The position numbers and the translations under genes were made by a program. A model generated the notes under the pieces. That model made no database searches and had not been told where the DNA came from. It was given only the letters and a program-made list of their open reading frames with translations. Shown piece by piece: positions 25,274 to 36,526 of a stretch of 64,000 bases of DNA (the first letter of the stretch is position 1; each line of letters starts with the position of its first letter). Source of the DNA: Pseudomonadota bacterium (GTDB taxonomy: Bacteria; Pseudomonadota; Alphaproteobacteria; Rhizobiales; Beijerinckiaceae); NCBI GenBank assembly GCA_023450615.1, contig JAEXGT010000101.1, positions 62,001-126,000 on the forward strand, read 5' to 3'.

Positions 25274-27739
25274 TCAAGTCCCGCGCGGCTTTGCACGCCG
25301 CGTCGGTGGTGCGCTGAGCGGGTCATCGGGCCAGGGGTGCTTCGGATATTGCCCGCGCATGTCGGCGCGCACGGCGGCCCATGATCCGCGCCAGAAGCCC
25401 GGGAGATCGCGCGTGATCTGGATGGGGCGTTGCGCCGGCGAGAGCAGGTGCAGGATGAGCGGAACGCGTCCTGCTGCGATAGTGGGGTGATTGTCGAGGC
25501 CGAAGAGCTCCTGCACGCGCACGGCCAGAACAGGACCTTCCTCCGCGCCATAATCGATGGGGATCTGTGAACCCGTCGGCACCTCGATATGGGTAGGCGC
25601 TTCCGCATCAAGACGGCGCTGTAGGTTCCACGGTAGAAGCCCGCGCAGAGCTTCGCTCAGCAGATCGGCTCCGATATCGTTGAGACCGGCTTTACCCACG
25701 AGATGCGGCGCGAGCCATTCCGCCACTGCTTCCGTCAAAGCCGCATCAGACAGATCCGGCCATTCATCGCCTTCGGCCTTACGCAAAAACATCACGCGCT
25801 CGCGCCATTGTGCCAAAGCCTTCGACCACGGCAGAACATCGATACCCAGCGATGCAAGGCCATCGGCAAGTGCATGGGCCGCTTCTTCCGTCGCCGGCAC
25901 TTTCAGCGGGCGCTCATTGAAGACAAGGGCTCCGAGGCGGCGCACCCCGCGGGCGCGCAGCGCTTTGGCTTGACGATCGAATGTCACCTCGTCCTTCTGA
26001 TCGATGTGATCCGCAAAAGCTGCTTCGATCTCTTCGATAGCGATGGGTGCTGCAGCGAGAATACGCGCGGAAGCAGCACCACCCGCGATCTCCGCGATGG
26101 ATAGATAGGGCTCTTTCGCCAGGCGCTCATGCGCTTCCAGCGATGCTCCGCGGCCATTCGCCATGAGGTATTCACCCTGCTTTCCACGCGCCTTGGCCAA
26201 GCGGTCGGGATAAGCAAGCGTCAGCAGCGCACCCATGGAGCGCGGCTCACTTGCCCCGGAGGCTTTCTGGGCCTTGGCCCAGCCATCGGCCATGCGCCGC
26301 ATGTCTTCCGCGCGCCGCGAGCGATCACGACGGAAGCGTTCGACCCGCTCCGTCAGATCCACCATGTCGCCGCCGAGACCGCGCTCCACCAACACTGCCG
26401 CCAGATCCGCCGCATCATGCGCCTGTCCGCTCTCTCCTGCGATCAGAACCATGCGCGCGAGACGTGGGGGCAGAGGCAGATCGCGCAAGCGCCGTCCGGT
26501 GTCGGTGATGCGGCCCTCCTCGTCGAGAGCTTCAAGCTGCTGCAAGAGGGCTCGCGCTTCCTTCACCGCCGGCGCGGGGGGGGGATCGAGGAAGGCAAGC
26601 GTCGAGGGGTCGGTTACACCCCATGCGGCACAATCGAGAAGCAGCGGTGCGAGATCGGCAGCAAGAATTTCAGGACGCACGAAGGGCTCGAACGCACCAG
26701 TTGCAGCCTCTTCCCACAGGCGATAGCAGACGCCAGGCTCCGTACGTCCCGCGCGGCCACGGCGTTGGTCGGCCGCCGCCCGCGAAACGCGCACGGTTTC
26801 AAGCCGAGTGAGGCCGATATTGGGTTCATAGACCGGCACGCGTGCGAGGCCTGAATCGATCACAACGCGCACGCCCTCAATGGTGAGCGAAGTTTCAGCA
26901 ATTGATGTTGCCAGCACCACCTTGCGACGTCCTGGCTTAGCGGGGCTCACGGCAAGATCTTGCTCGCCGCGATCGAGTGCGCCGTATAGCGGCGCGATAT
27001 CGACGACGGGATCGGAGATGCGCTCGCGCAAGAGTGTTTCCACTCGACGAATTTCACCTTGTCCCGGCAGGAATACGAGAATCGAGCCGCTCTCCGCGCG
27101 TAGGGCTCGCGTGACGGCATCCGCCACCTGCTCCTCAATGCGCCTTTTGGGATCTCGTCCGAGATAACGTGTCTCCACCGGATAGGCGCGTCCTTCGGAT
27201 TCGATCACAGGCGCATCGTTCAACAGCTTCGCGACGCGTGCGCCGTCAAGTGTTGCCGACATGACGAGCAGGCGCAGATCCTCGCGCAATCCCCCTTGCG
27301 CATCGAGCGCCAGAGCAAGGCCGAGATCGGCATCCAGCGACCGCTCGTGAAACTCGTCGAAAAGCACGGCGGCGATGCCCTCAAGCGTCGGGTCATCAAG
27401 GATCATGCGGGCGAACACGCCCTCAGTCACCACTTCTATGCGCGTTCTGCGGCTGATCTTGGAGCCGAGGCGGACGCGAAGTCCCACCGTTTCGCCCACC
27501 TGTTCGCCGAGGGTCTGAGCCATGCGCCCCGCTGCGGCACGCGCCGCCAGACGGCGCGGCTCAAGCACGATGATCTTGCCGCCCTGCACCCAAGGTTCAT
27601 CGAGCAAGGCCAGCGGTACGCGGGTGGTCTTGCCCGCGCCAGGCGGGGCGACGAGAACCGCATTGGCGCGGGCCCGCAGGCTTGCCGCTAGGTCAGCAAG
27701 GACTGCATCGATGGGAAGCGGGGTGTCGAAAACGCGCAT
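25274..27739 (-). CDS. hrpB: ATP-dependent RNA helicase HrpB
   Basis: An 821-residue DEAH/RHA-type helicase. Motifs in order: Walker A APPGAGKTTRVPLALL (about residues 34-49), LEPRRLAARAAAGRMA, the DEAH-box variant FDEFHERS, SATLDG, and motif VI DQRRGRAGRTEPGVCYRLW. The HA2 and HrpB C-terminal domains follow, with the typical ending PLILHLLSPAQRPIQITRDLPGFWRGSW. Length matches E. coli HrpB (about 809-824). Its biological role is poorly known in this group. It faces the catabolic operon and ends its leftward reading next to it. Confidence 0.94.
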   Translation of the reverse strand: MRVFDTPLPIDAVLADLAASLRARANAVLVAPPGAGKTTRVPLALLDEPWVQGGKIIVLEPRRLAARAAAGRMAQTLGEQVGETVGLRVRLGSKISRRTRIEVVTEGVFARMILDDPTLEGIAAVLFDEFHERSLDADLGLALALDAQGGLREDLRLLVMSATLDGARVAKLLNDAPVIESEGRAYPVETRYLGRDPKRRIEEQVADAVTRALRAESGSILVFLPGQGEIRRVETLLRERISDPVVDIAPLYGALDRGEQDLAVSPAKPGRRKVVLATSIAETSLTIEGVRVVIDSGLARVPVYEPNIGLTRLETVRVSRAAADQRRGRAGRTEPGVCYRLWEEAATGAFEPFVRPEILAADLAPLLLDCAAWGVTDPSTLAFLDPPPAPAVKEARALLQQLEALDEEGRITDTGRRLRDLPLPPRLARMVLIAGESGQAHDAADLAAVLVERGLGGDMVDLTERVERFRRDRSRRAEDMRRMADGWAKAQKASGASEPRSMGALLTLAYPDRLAKARGKQGEYLMANGRGASLEAHERLAKEPYLSIAEIAGGAASARILAAAPIAIEEIEAAFADHIDQKDEVTFDRQAKALRARGVRRLGALVFNERPLKVPATEEAAHALADGLASLGIDVLPWSKALAQWRERVMFLRKAEGDEWPDLSDAALTEAVAEWLAPHLVGKAGLNDIGADLLSEALRGLLPWNLQRRLDAEAPTHIEVPTGSQIPIDYGAEEGPVLAVRVQELFGLDNHPTIAAGRVPLILHLLSPAQRPIQITRDLPGFWRGSWAAVRADMRGQYPKHPWPDDPLSAPPTRRAKPRGT

Positions 27740-27828
27740 GTCGCCTGTTGGCTCAAGCCTGACCGAAGGACAAGCCTTTCACGAATAGAATGGACTTCCG
27801 GCCGAAACGCCGTGGATTATCCCTTATA

Positions 27829-28449
27829 TTATACCGGGAAACCGTAGCGCCGCAGCTCGGCGGCGAGATCCACCTGCTCGTCGGGATAGTGAATTGCATG
27901 CATGCCAACTTGGCGCGCACCCTCTACATTGGCCCGCGAGTCATCGATGAATATGCAATCCTCCGCCTCAAGCCCATAGCGATCCAGCAGAAGACGATAG
28001 ATTGGCGCATCCGGCTTCAGGAGTTTCTCGTCGCCCGAAACGATGATGCCGTCAAAGCCTGCGAGGAACGGATAGATTTCTTTCGCTAGCACGAATTTTG
28101 GGCCAGAAAAATTCGTGATGCAGTAATTCGGCACGCCTGCCTCGCGCAGCGTTTGGAGGAGAGCCACATTCTGCTCGAAGATACCGGACACGGTTTCCGG
28201 CCAGCGCTCATGAAATGCGCGGATGGCGGCTTCATGCTCAGGATGATCCTTCACCAAGAGAGCTACGGCTTCGTCCCAATCACGACCCCGGTCCTGCTCC
28301 AAGTTCCAAGCATTGGTGCAGACATTGCTCAGGAACCACTCCATCTCCGCCTCATCCGGGATGATGTGACGATAGAGATTGCGCGGGTCCCAGCGCAGCA
28401 GGACGTTGCCGATGTCGAACACGACAGTCGTGGGTTGCCGAATGCTCAA
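27829..28449 (-). CDS. HAD-superfamily hydrolase (YihX-like phosphatase)
   Basis: A 206-residue HAD-IA family protein. The nucleophile motif is VVFDIGNVLLRWDPRNLY (D12; the DxGN form is typical of YihX-type sugar-1-phosphate phosphatases). Motif II is near CITNFSGPKF, the Lys is in GDEKLLKPD, and motif III is CIFIDDSRANVEGARQVG. It most likely dephosphorylates a small sugar phosphate or similar metabolite in the cytoplasm. It is encoded between maeB and hrpB on the same strand, 89 bases before hrpB. Confidence 0.88.
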   Translation of the reverse strand: MSIRQPTTVVFDIGNVLLRWDPRNLYRHIIPDEAEMEWFLSNVCTNAWNLEQDRGRDWDEAVALLVKDHPEHEAAIRAFHERWPETVSGIFEQNVALLQTLREAGVPNYCITNFSGPKFVLAKEIYPFLAGFDGIIVSGDEKLLKPDAPIYRLLLDRYGLEAEDCIFIDDSRANVEGARQVGMHAIHYPDEQVDLAAELRRYGFPV

Positions 28450-28609
28450 GATTTGCCCCTCATGTTGTTACGTTGGCTTTTACCCCTTCGGAAGCAGTGA
28501 AGCCAATCCATAGAACAATAAAACTTGATAACATTTTGAATGAATAAATCCTGAAGGACCTCAGCCCCGGGTGCGACCCGGCCCGCGATCCTCAGGGCTT
28601 CCGGCTTGA

Positions 28610-28729
28610 TCAAGCGCCTTCATCGCCAGGCGCCCAACGGGAGCCCTGCCGATCCACCTTCACAATGCCATTATCGACGCCGCCATCATTTGTGGCGGCA
28701 TCCTTCTCATCGTTCAGGATTGCGCTGTC
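28610..28729 (-). other. Coding-like 39-codon stretch directly after the maeB stop, same frame, no ATG
   Basis: Immediately after the maeB TGA the same frame stays open for 39 codons and ends in TGA at 28612-28610. Its translation includes NDEKDAATNDGGVDNGIVKV and then DRQGSRWAPGDEGA, with amino-acid use like a real hydrophilic protein rather than random sequence. There is no ATG; CTG or ATC codons could start it, or it could be read through from maeB. It could equally be a chance open frame. Confidence 0.3.
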
Positions 28730-31021
28730 TCAGCCGCCGATATTGTAGGCGGCCAGAGCCGCCATGTTGACGATGTCGTTGTCGGTCGCGCCGAGCGAGA
28801 CGATCTGCACCGGCTTGTCGAGACCCACGACGAGCGGCCCCATGACCATCGCTCCGCCGAGTTCCTGCAGCATCTTGGTGGAGATGGACGCGGAGTGGAA
28901 GGCAGGCATGACGAGCACATTGGCTGGGCCCGTTAGGCGGCTGAACGGATACTGCGCCATGAGATCGCGGTTGAGCGCGACGTCCGCTGCCATCTCACCG
29001 TCGTATTCGAAATCGACACGCATCCCATCGAGGATCTGCACGGCTTCCTGAATCTTTTCGGCACGCTCCGCGCGCGGATGTCCGAAGTTGGAGAAGGACA
29101 GCAAGGCCACGCGCGGCTCGTAACCGAGTCGGCGCGCGACTCCTGCCGACTCGATCGCGATTTCGGCGAGTTCCTGAGCTGTCGGCATCTCGTGAATGGC
29201 GGTATCCGCCACGAGAACCGTGTGGCCGCGAGCGAGGCAGAGCGAGACGCCGATCACGCGATGCCCCGGCTTGGCGTCGATCACGTGGCGAACGTCGGCA
29301 AGGGCGGTCGAGTAATTGCGCGTTGCGCCCGTGACCATGGCATCCGCATCGCCGAGCGCCACCATGGAGGCTGCGAAATGGTTGCGGTCCTGGTTGATCA
29401 GGCGCTGGCAGTCGCGGAAGAGATAGCCCTTGCGCTGCAGTCGTTCATATAGAAACTGCGCATAAGTGCTATTGCGGTGTGACAGGCGAGCATTGTGAAT
29501 CTCGATCCCTTCGCGGCCTTCGAGATCGATGCCAGCCTGGGCCGCCGTCTCGAAAATGCGCTCCTCTCGTCCCACGAGGATGGCGCGGCCAAGGCCCTGG
29601 TTGACGAAGGACAAGGCGGCGCGGATCACCTTTTCTTCTTCGCCCTCGGCAAACACCACGCGCTTCGGCATCTTGCGCACACGTTCGAAGATTCGATTGA
29701 GCGTGCCGGCCACAGGGTCGCGGCGAGCTGAGAGCTGCGCCTTGTAGGCCTTCATGTCGATGATGGGGCGGCGCGCGACGTCCGTCTCCATAGCGGCCTT
29801 CGCCACCGCCATCGGGATCGTGTGGATGAGGCGCGGATCGAACGGCACGGGAATGATGTAATCGCGCCCGAAGCGCGGACGCGCGCCTTGGTAAGCGGCG
29901 GCGACCTCGTCCGGCACGTCCTCGCGGGCAAGCTCCGCCAAGGCCTGAGCGGCGGCGACCTTCATCTCCATGTTGATCGTGGTGGCCTGCACGTCGAGCG
30001 CGCCGCGGAAAATGTAGGGGAAGCCGAGAACGTTGTTGACCTGGTTCGGGTAATCCGAGCGGCCCGTGGCGATGATCACGTCGTCGCGAATGCGCGCCAC
30101 TTCCTCCGGCGTGATCTCCGGATCGGGGTTGGCCATGGCGAAGATGATCGGGTTCGGGGCCATGGAGCGGATCATCTCGTCCGAGAAGGCACCCTTGGCG
30201 GACAGGCCGAACACCGCATCCGCGCCTTTCAAGGCATCGGCTAGACTGCGCGCATCCGTCTCGGCGGCATGCGCCGACTTCCACTGGTTCATGCCTTCCG
30301 TGCGGCCCTTGTAGATCACGCCCTTCGTGTCGCAAAGGATGACATTGTTGGGGGAAAAGCCCATAGCCTTCAGCAACTCCGTGCAGGCGATACCGGCCGC
30401 GCCCGCGCCATTCACCACGAGCTTGGTCTTCGCCATGTCGCGGCCAGTCAGGTGCAGCGCGTTGATGAGGCCTGCCGCCGCGATGATCGCCGTGCCATGC
30501 TGGTCGTCGTGAAAGACGGGAATGTCCATGAGTTCCCGCAACTGCTCCTCGATGATGAAGCACTCAGGCGCCTTGATGTCTTCCAGATTGATGCCGCCGA
30601 AGGACGGTCCGAGATAGCGCACGCAATTGATGAAGGCGTCAGCGTCTTCCGTGTCGACCTCAAGGTCGATCGAATCCACGTCCGCGAAGCGCTTGAAGAG
30701 AACGGACTTTCCTTCCATCACGGGCTTTGAGGCCAGCGCGCCGAGATTGCCGAGGCCCAGGATCGCCGTGCCGTTCGAGATCACCGCCACCATATTGGAT
30801 CGGGTGGTGTAATCGAAGGCGAGAGACGGATTTTCCGCAATTGCCAGCACCGGCACCGCCACGCCCGGTGAATAGGCGAGCGACAGGTCCCGCTGGGTCG
30901 CCATGGGTTTGGTGGGCACCACCTCGAGTTTGCCGGGCCTGCCCTGGGCATGGAACTGCAACGCCTCCTGATCGGTGAAGGTGGGGCGTTTGCGGCGGGT
31001 GGGAGGCGTTTCGTCGGTCAT
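28730..31021 (-). CDS. maeB: NADP-dependent malic enzyme with phosphotransacetylase-like C-terminal domain
   Basis: A 763-residue MaeB: oxidative decarboxylation of malate to pyruvate, feeding acetyl-CoA and NADPH supply. Residues about 20-160 are the malic N-domain ([13 protein letters not shown]), about 160-420 the NAD(P)-binding domain ([14 protein letters not shown]), and about 430-763 a PTA_PTB domain, normally regulatory, with [14 protein letters not shown] and [23 protein letters not shown] 31021 ([15 protein letters not shown]) gives the standard length; an upstream in-frame ATG at 31408 would run into mutS sequence. It is divergent from mutS over 147 bases. Confidence 0.95.
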   Translation of the reverse strand: MTDETPPTRRKRPTFTDQEALQFHAQGRPGKLEVVPTKPMATQRDLSLAYSPGVAVPVLAIAENPSLAFDYTTRSNMVAVISNGTAILGLGNLGALASKPVMEGKSVLFKRFADVDSIDLEVDTEDADAFINCVRYLGPSFGGINLEDIKAPECFIIEEQLRELMDIPVFHDDQHGTAIIAAAGLINALHLTGRDMAKTKLVVNGAGAAGIACTELLKAMGFSPNNVILCDTKGVIYKGRTEGMNQWKSAHAAETDARSLADALKGADAVFGLSAKGAFSDEMIRSMAPNPIIFAMANPDPEITPEEVARIRDDVIIATGRSDYPNQVNNVLGFPYIFRGALDVQATTINMEMKVAAAQALAELAREDVPDEVAAAYQGARPRFGRDYIIPVPFDPRLIHTIPMAVAKAAMETDVARRPIIDMKAYKAQLSARRDPVAGTLNRIFERVRKMPKRVVFAEGEEEKVIRAALSFVNQGLGRAILVGREERIFETAAQAGIDLEGREGIEIHNARLSHRNSTYAQFLYERLQRKGYLFRDCQRLINQDRNHFAASMVALGDADAMVTGATRNYSTALADVRHVIDAKPGHRVIGVSLCLARGHTVLVADTAIHEMPTAQELAEIAIESAGVARRLGYEPRVALLSFSNFGHPRAERAEKIQEAVQILDGMRVDFEYDGEMAADVALNRDLMAQYPFSRLTGPANVLVMPAFHSASISTKMLQELGGAMVMGPLVVGLDKPVQIVSLGATDNDIVNMAALAAYNIGG

Positions 31022-31168
31022 GGGGCTGCCGTGTTTTGGCTGGGAGGCGTGTTTTCGAAGGCTGCGACCATAAAGCCTGGGGCATTCCGCCTCAAGACTT
31101 GTGCACACCCCTCCTTCAACGTCCATGATACGGGTGAAAGGGGGAGCAGGCTTTGCTACATAAGGCGG

Positions 31169-33898
31169 ATGTCGTCCCAAGCCCTGTACCAAGCCTCCGA
31201 GCCCCCCGACCAGACCACCCCCGCCGGCCAGAAGCCTGCGCAGGACAACCGCGTCACGCCCATGATGGCGCAGTATATCGAGATCAAAGCGGCCAATCCG
31301 GACAGCCTGCTGTTCTACCGGATGGGCGACTTCTATGAGCTTTTCTTCGAGGATGCGGAGATCGCGAGCCAGTCGCTCGGTATCGTTCTCACCAAGCGCG
31401 GCAAGCATCAGGGGCAGGATATCCCCATGTGCGGCGTGCCCGTGGACCGGGCAGACGACTATCTTCAGAGGCTCATCGGCTTAGGACACAGGGTCGCGGT
31501 TTGCGAACAGACCGAGGATCCGGCCGAGGCCAAGAAGCGCGGTTCCAAATCCGTGGTGCGGCGCGACGTGGTGCGCCTCGTTACCCCCGGCACGATCACG
31601 GAAGAGCGCCTGCTGGAGCCAGGGCGCGCCAACTTCCTGTTGGCCATCGCCCGCCGTCGCGTATCCGACACGCAATGGTGCTACGGCCTTGCCGCCGTCG
31701 ACATCTCCACAGGCCATTTCGTGGTCAGCGAGACGGATGCCACGGGCCTCCCTGCGGAAATCGCCCGCTTCGAGCCTCGCGAGATCCTGGTCCCGGACGT
31801 CATCCACGACGATCCGGAGCTCGCGGGCTTCTGGCGCGAGACCCGCGCCTCGATCACGCCGCTCTCCCGCGAGGGTCTCGACCCTGCCTCGGCCGAGCGT
31901 CGGCTGAAGGAATATTTCGGCGTCGCGACGCTCGATTCTTTCGGCTCCTTCGGCGCCGCCGAGGTCACGGCCGCCGGCAGCGTGCTGTTCTATATCGAGA
32001 AGACGCAGATCGACAGCCGCCCGGTGCTTAACCCGCCATCTCGCGAGAATGCAGGGGCGGCGCTTGCCATCGACGCGGCGACCCGCGCCAATCTGGAATT
32101 GACTCGCACGCTTTCCGGTGAGCGTGCAGGAAGCCTGCTCGCCACCATCGACTGCACGGTCACCCCCGGTGGTGCTCGCTGCCTTGCGGAGCGTCTGGCA
32201 GGCCCCCTCACCGATCCCGGCATGATCCGTGAGCGGCAGGATGCGGTGGAGTTCCTTGTGAACAATTCCGACCTGCGTGAACGGCTGCGCCGCATCCTCA
32301 AGCGCTCCCCTGATCTGGCACGCGCGCTTTCTCGCCTTAGTCTAGGGCGTGGCGGGCCACGCGATCTGGCTTGCGTGCGCGACGGATTGTTCGCGGCGCG
32401 GGAGCTGGGCCTCGAACTCGCCATCGCGCCCAATCTGCCGAAGGAACTCCTACGCAACGCCGAGCAGCTTCAGGCCCTGCGAACGGAGGTGGCCGACAAG
32501 CTCGCGGCGGCGCTTGCCGATGAACTGCCGCTCCTGAAGCGCGACGGCGGTTTCATTCGTACGGCTTACGATGCCAACCTCGATGAGCTACGCGAACTAC
32601 AGCAGGATTCGCGACGCTTCATCGCGGCCTTGCAGACGCGCTATGCCAACGACACCGGCTGCCGCACCCTGCGGGTGAAGCACAACCACATGATCGGCTA
32701 TTACGTCGAAGTGCCTCAGAATGTGGGTGAGGATCTTCTCAAGGAGCCGTTCAAGGACACTTTCATCCACCGTCAGACCATGGCAGGCGCAATGCGCTTC
32801 TCGACGCAGGAGCTTGGCGAGTTGGAATCAAAGATCGCCTCTGCTGCGGATCGCGCTTTAAAGATCGAGCTTGGCCTGTTTGAAGCTATGACGCAGGAGC
32901 TGCTCGATCTGTCGAGCGAGGTCGCCCTCGCTGCGGAAGCCATCGCGGTGATCGACGTGACGGCCGCATTGGCCGATCTCGCCGTGCGTCTTGATTGGAC
33001 ACGCCCCGTCGTCGACACGAGCCTTGCCTTCACCATCAAGGGCGGACGCCATCCGGTCGTCGAGGCGGCGCTCAAGCGGGAGGGCACCGCGTTCATCGCC
33101 AACGACTCCGATCTGTCAGGCAAGGATGCAGGCCACATTCTATTGATCACCGGCCCGAACATGGGCGGTAAATCAACCTATCTGCGTCAGAACGCGCTCA
33201 TCGTCGTGCTCGCGCAGATGGGCTCCTTCGTGCCGGCGAAGGAAGCGCATATCGGTGCCGTCGATCGTCTCTTCTCCCGCGTGGGCGCCGCCGACGATCT
33301 CGCCCGCGGACGCTCGACCTTCATGGTCGAGATGGTGGAAACCGCAGCCATCCTCAATCAGGCAACAGCGCGCTCCCTCGTCATCCTCGATGAGATCGGG
33401 CGCGGCACGTCCACCTTCGATGGCCTATCCATCGCATGGGCCGCCATCGAGCATCTGCACGAGGCCAACCGCTGCCGCGCGCTCTTCGCGACGCATTTCC
33501 ATGAATTGACGGCTCTCGCCGAGCGCCTGCCGCGCATCGCCAATGCCACGCTCAAAGTAACCGAGTGGCATGGCGACGTGGTGTTCCTGCATGAGGTTGT
33601 ATCCGGTACTGCCGACCGCTCATACGGCTTGCAGGTCGCGCGTCTTGCAGGCTTGCCCTCCGCCGTAGTCGAGAGAGCAAAGACGATCTTGAGCGAGTTG
33701 GAAAAAACGGACCGGGAGCATCCGAAGCGAGCGCTTGTCGACGATCTTCCCCTCTTCGCCGCCCCCATTCGTGCCGAGCAGCCCAAACTGGCCCCGCAAA
33801 AGGATGTCTTGCGCGAGGCTCTCAATGCGCTCGACCCCGATCAGATGACGCCGCGAGAGGCGCTGGATGCGCTCTATCGCCTCAAAGCGCAGCAATAG
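31169..33898 (+). CDS. mutS: DNA mismatch repair protein MutS
   Basis: A 909-residue mismatch-recognition ATPase. Domain I includes [31 protein letters not shown], whose Phe-x-Glu (FYELF) inserts at mismatches. The clamp and lever domains follow, then the ATPase with Walker [10 protein letters not shown] (about residue 662), [20 protein letters not shown] and [16 protein letters not shown]. The C-terminal tail [26 protein letters not shown] is the short helical tetramerisation region. The ATG at 31169 follows AAGGCGG and fits the usual start; a longer frame to 30950 overlaps maeB. No mutL is in the window. Confidence 0.96.
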   Translation: MSSQALYQASEPPDQTTPAGQKPAQDNRVTPMMAQYIEIKAANPDSLLFYRMGDFYELFFEDAEIASQSLGIVLTKRGKHQGQDIPMCGVPVDRADDYLQRLIGLGHRVAVCEQTEDPAEAKKRGSKSVVRRDVVRLVTPGTITEERLLEPGRANFLLAIARRRVSDTQWCYGLAAVDISTGHFVVSETDATGLPAEIARFEPREILVPDVIHDDPELAGFWRETRASITPLSREGLDPASAERRLKEYFGVATLDSFGSFGAAEVTAAGSVLFYIEKTQIDSRPVLNPPSRENAGAALAIDAATRANLELTRTLSGERAGSLLATIDCTVTPGGARCLAERLAGPLTDPGMIRERQDAVEFLVNNSDLRERLRRILKRSPDLARALSRLSLGRGGPRDLACVRDGLFAARELGLELAIAPNLPKELLRNAEQLQALRTEVADKLAAALADELPLLKRDGGFIRTAYDANLDELRELQQDSRRFIAALQTRYANDTGCRTLRVKHNHMIGYYVEVPQNVGEDLLKEPFKDTFIHRQTMAGAMRFSTQELGELESKIASAADRALKIELGLFEAMTQELLDLSSEVALAAEAIAVIDVTAALADLAVRLDWTRPVVDTSLAFTIKGGRHPVVEAALKREGTAFIANDSDLSGKDAGHILLITGPNMGGKSTYLRQNALIVVLAQMGSFVPAKEAHIGAVDRLFSRVGAADDLARGRSTFMVEMVETAAILNQATARSLVILDEIGRGTSTFDGLSIAWAAIEHLHEANRCRALFATHFHELTALAERLPRIANATLKVTEWHGDVVFLHEVVSGTADRSYGLQVARLAGLPSAVVERAKTILSELEKTDREHPKRALVDDLPLFAAPIRAEQPKLAPQKDVLREALNALDPDQMTPREALDALYRLKAQQ

Positions 33899-33963
33899 AA
33901 GACACACTGGAAGCTGTACTCCAGGCTTCATGACGCTTCAGAGAGGGGTAGTAAGCTAGGCTT

Positions 33964-34419
33964 TCACGAAAGCTGAGAATTGCTGTTCTTGCGGCTTTCT
34001 TCATCGAAAGGGATGAAGGTCATGCGATCCGTGCCGCGAATGTCCGGGCTCTGTTCGGCAGTGATGTAGGCCAACGCTTCCCTTACGCCGCGCTCCGTAT
34101 AGGGCTTTGCGATGACACCCCGGGCGCCCGCGAAATCCTCTGGAATACGCTTGGCATTGGCGGTCATGAACAGAACGGTTACGTGATGCTTGTCCGAGAG
34201 GTGGCGGGCTACGTCGATGCCGGTCAGACCATCGGCCAGATGAATGTCCACGAAGGCGAGATCAGGCGAAAGCTCACGGCCGAGTGCCATAGCCTCCTGG
34301 GAAGAGGCGGCAATTCCCACCACATCATGCCCGATATCCTGAAGCAGGCTTTCGAGCTCGAGTGCGATCAAAAATTCATCTTCTACAATGAGGATGCGCA
34401 AAGGCTTCACATTACTCAA
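33964..34419 (-). CDS. Single-domain response regulator
   Basis: A 151-residue CheY-like receiver with no output domain. Conserved sites are E13-D14 (IVEDEF), the phospho-acceptor D58 (LAFVDIHLADG), T86 (LFMTAN) and K105-P106 (AKPYTERG). The residue pattern and the short C-terminal tail are common in Hyphomicrobiales, where such proteins often receive phosphate from HWE/HisKA2 kinases in stress signalling. No kinase gene is nearby, so its partner is unknown. It is transcribed away from the YifB-like gene across about 490 bases. Confidence 0.88.
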   Translation of the reverse strand: MSNVKPLRILIVEDEFLIALELESLLQDIGHDVVGIAASSQEAMALGRELSPDLAFVDIHLADGLTGIDVARHLSDKHHVTVLFMTANAKRIPEDFAGARGVIAKPYTERGVREALAYITAEQSPDIRGTDRMTFIPFDEESRKNSNSQLS

Positions 34420-34909
34420 CCCGTGTCTCCTCGGCAGCCTGCGGCATGAGGGATCCGACTGGGTTACCTGGCTTTCTTAGCTGCCAAGTCAACCGCCCAT
34501 TCATCTGTTGGTTGTGCATATCGCCAAAGTGAGTTTGCATCCGCCGAGCGGATTGGTCTTGCAGCTGAGGAACCCGCAGGCCTTTCCAAGAGGGAGCGAA
34601 AAGAGAAACTGTGCGGCTCGACCATCGCCTCCATGGCCGGGCCTTCGCCAGGGCCAAGCCTCTAGGCACGCGAAGTACACCCAATCCAGCATCAATACTT
34701 GCCAAAGCGGCTTGTCTCTTCACGGAAGCATGATCCCCTTGGATAGGCTTCGAGCCCATTTTGCCGGCACAGTGGGACTCAACGTCATGGGATGGAGAGG
34801 GTTCCGTCCGCTCTCAAAAGGTTTGCACAGGGCCTTCCTTACTTTATTGAAACACTATCGTATTTCATTTGGCCGCGCTAAGGTCGCCCCTTTCGGGAGG
34901 TTTAGCCTG
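34420..34909. other. Long divergent intergenic region without a convincing gene
   Basis: About 490 bases separate the response regulator and the YifB-like gene. Open frames exist on both strands (34508 rightward into the YifB frame, and 34412-34759 leftward), but their translations are rich in Arg, Ser, Pro and Trp, have no recognisable domain, and the rightward one has no credible ribosome site. I see no tRNA, repeat or clear terminator. It presumably holds the promoters of both flanking genes. Confidence 0.5.
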
Positions 34910-36445
34910 ATGGTCATGCGCGTTTCCACTGTTGCCTTCGAGGGGATCGAAGCGCGCTCGGTCGACGTGCAGGTGCAGATCTCCTCCGGCACCGTTGCCT
35001 TCACCATCGTCGGCTTGCCGGACAAGGCAGTGGCTGAGTCCCGCGAGCGGGTACGCTCGGCCCTTATCGCCTCAGGGCTTGCTCTTCCGGCCAAGCGCAT
35101 CACCGTCAATCTGGCTCCGGCCGACCTGCCGAAGGAAGGCAGCCATTACGACCTTCCCATTGCGCTCGGCGTCATGGCCGCCATCGACGCCATTCCGGGC
35201 GATGCTCTCAACGGCTTCACGGTGTTGGGCGAGCTGGCGCTCGACGGCTCCATCACCTCGGTCGCCGGTGTGTTACCCGCCGCCATGGCGGCGGTTGAGC
35301 GGCAGCATGGTCTGATCTGCCCGGAAGCCTGCGGCTCCGAAGCCGCCTGGGCCAGCAGCGAACTCGATATCCTCGCGCCGCGCTCGCTGATCCAACTCGC
35401 CAATCACTTCAAGGGCACACAGGTGATGCGCCGGCCCGAACCCGCCATCATGCCGGCTTCCAACGCCCTGCCTGACCTGCGCGACATCAAGGGACAGGAG
35501 AGCGCCAAGCGGACGCTGGAGATCGCGGCAGCCGGGGGCCACAACCTCATCATGAGTGGCCCTCCCGGAGCGGGCAAATCCATGCTGGCTCAACGCCTGC
35601 CATCGATCTTGCCTCCGCTCTCGCCTCGTGAACTCCTGGAAGTTTCCATGATTCAGTCGGTGGCGGGTCTCCTGGCGGATGGAGCGCTCTCGAATCGGCG
35701 GCCCTTCAGGGCTCCGCATCATTCCGCCTCCATGGCGGCCCTCGTGGGGGGCGGCCTCAATGCCCGCCCCGGCGAGGCCTCGCTCGCCCATCATGGCATT
35801 CTCTTCCTGGACGAGTTGCCGGAGTTCCAGCCGCAGGTCCTTGATTCCCTCCGCCAGCCCCTTGAGACGGGCGAGATCCTGATCGCGCGGGCAAACCACC
35901 GGGTGACTTATCCGTCGCGCTTCCAGCTTGTGGCGGCCATGAACCCCTGCCGCTGCGGACAGGGCACAGAGCCCGGATATGTCTGCCGCCGCCAACCTAA
36001 CGAGCGCTGCATCGCGCAATATCAGGCGCGCCTCTCCGGCCCGTTGCTCGACCGCATCGATCTCGCCATCGAAGTCCCTGCGGTCACAGCCGCTGACCTC
36101 ATCTTGCCACCTCCGGAAGAAGGGTCCGCGCAGGTGGCGGCCCGTGTGGCGGCAGCCCGCAAGCTGCAGGAGAAGCGCTATGCCCCTCTTGTGGAACGCG
36201 GCATCACGACGAACGCCGCTTGCCCGCCTGCTCTTCTGGAGGAGGTGGCGCAGCCCGATTCGGACGGGCTATCGCTCATCCGCGATGCCGCCAACGCCAT
36301 GCGCCTTTCGGCGCGCGGGTTCCATCGTGTCCTGAAGGTCGGCCGCACGCTCGCGGACCTGGACGGTGAGGAGCGTGTCCGGCGCATCCATGTGGCGGAG
36401 GCGCTTTCCTATCGCGCCCACACGGATCGCCGCTCGGCGGCTTGA
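34910..36445 (+). CDS. YifB/ComM family Mg chelatase-like AAA+ ATPase
   Basis: A 511-residue protein. The N-terminal part (about 1-170) is a Lon-protease-like S5 fold (VDVQVQISSGTVAFTIVGLPDKAVAESRERVRSAL), followed by a Mg-chelatase AAA+ domain with Walker A SGPPGAGKS (217-224), the RRPFRAPHHSAS loop, Walker B GILFLDELPEF and a C-terminal lid. ComM members act as helicases promoting branch migration in natural transformation; other roles are possible. ATG 34910 was picked because GGGAGG lies 10 bases upstream and length matches the family (about 506); ATG 34916 is an alternative. Confidence 0.92.
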   Translation: MVMRVSTVAFEGIEARSVDVQVQISSGTVAFTIVGLPDKAVAESRERVRSALIASGLALPAKRITVNLAPADLPKEGSHYDLPIALGVMAAIDAIPGDALNGFTVLGELALDGSITSVAGVLPAAMAAVERQHGLICPEACGSEAAWASSELDILAPRSLIQLANHFKGTQVMRRPEPAIMPASNALPDLRDIKGQESAKRTLEIAAAGGHNLIMSGPPGAGKSMLAQRLPSILPPLSPRELLEVSMIQSVAGLLADGALSNRRPFRAPHHSASMAALVGGGLNARPGEASLAHHGILFLDELPEFQPQVLDSLRQPLETGEILIARANHRVTYPSRFQLVAAMNPCRCGQGTEPGYVCRRQPNERCIAQYQARLSGPLLDRIDLAIEVPAVTAADLILPPPEEGSAQVAARVAAARKLQEKRYAPLVERGITTNAACPPALLEEVAQPDSDGLSLIRDAANAMRLSARGFHRVLKVGRTLADLDGEERVRRIHVAEALSYRAHTDRRSAA

Positions 36446-36526
36446 TGGCCGACCAAAAAGGCAAGCTCACTCTTCTTGTCGAATCCCCTGCAAGTTGCGA
36501 TACATTTTGTCACAAAACGGTTTGAA

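Noticed and set aside
28679..28699. GCCGCC-N9-GGCGGC hairpin as the maeB terminator
   Set aside because: Short stem with no U-run on the minus strand, and it overlaps the coding-like extension.
34412..34759. Open frames in the response regulator/YifB gap
   Set aside because: Arg/Ser/Gln/Trp-rich translation without motif and no credible start context.
34508..34909. 134-residue N-terminal extension of the YifB-like protein
   Set aside because: Family proteins begin at the VSTVAFEGIEA segment, and a good ribosome site lies just before ATG 34910.
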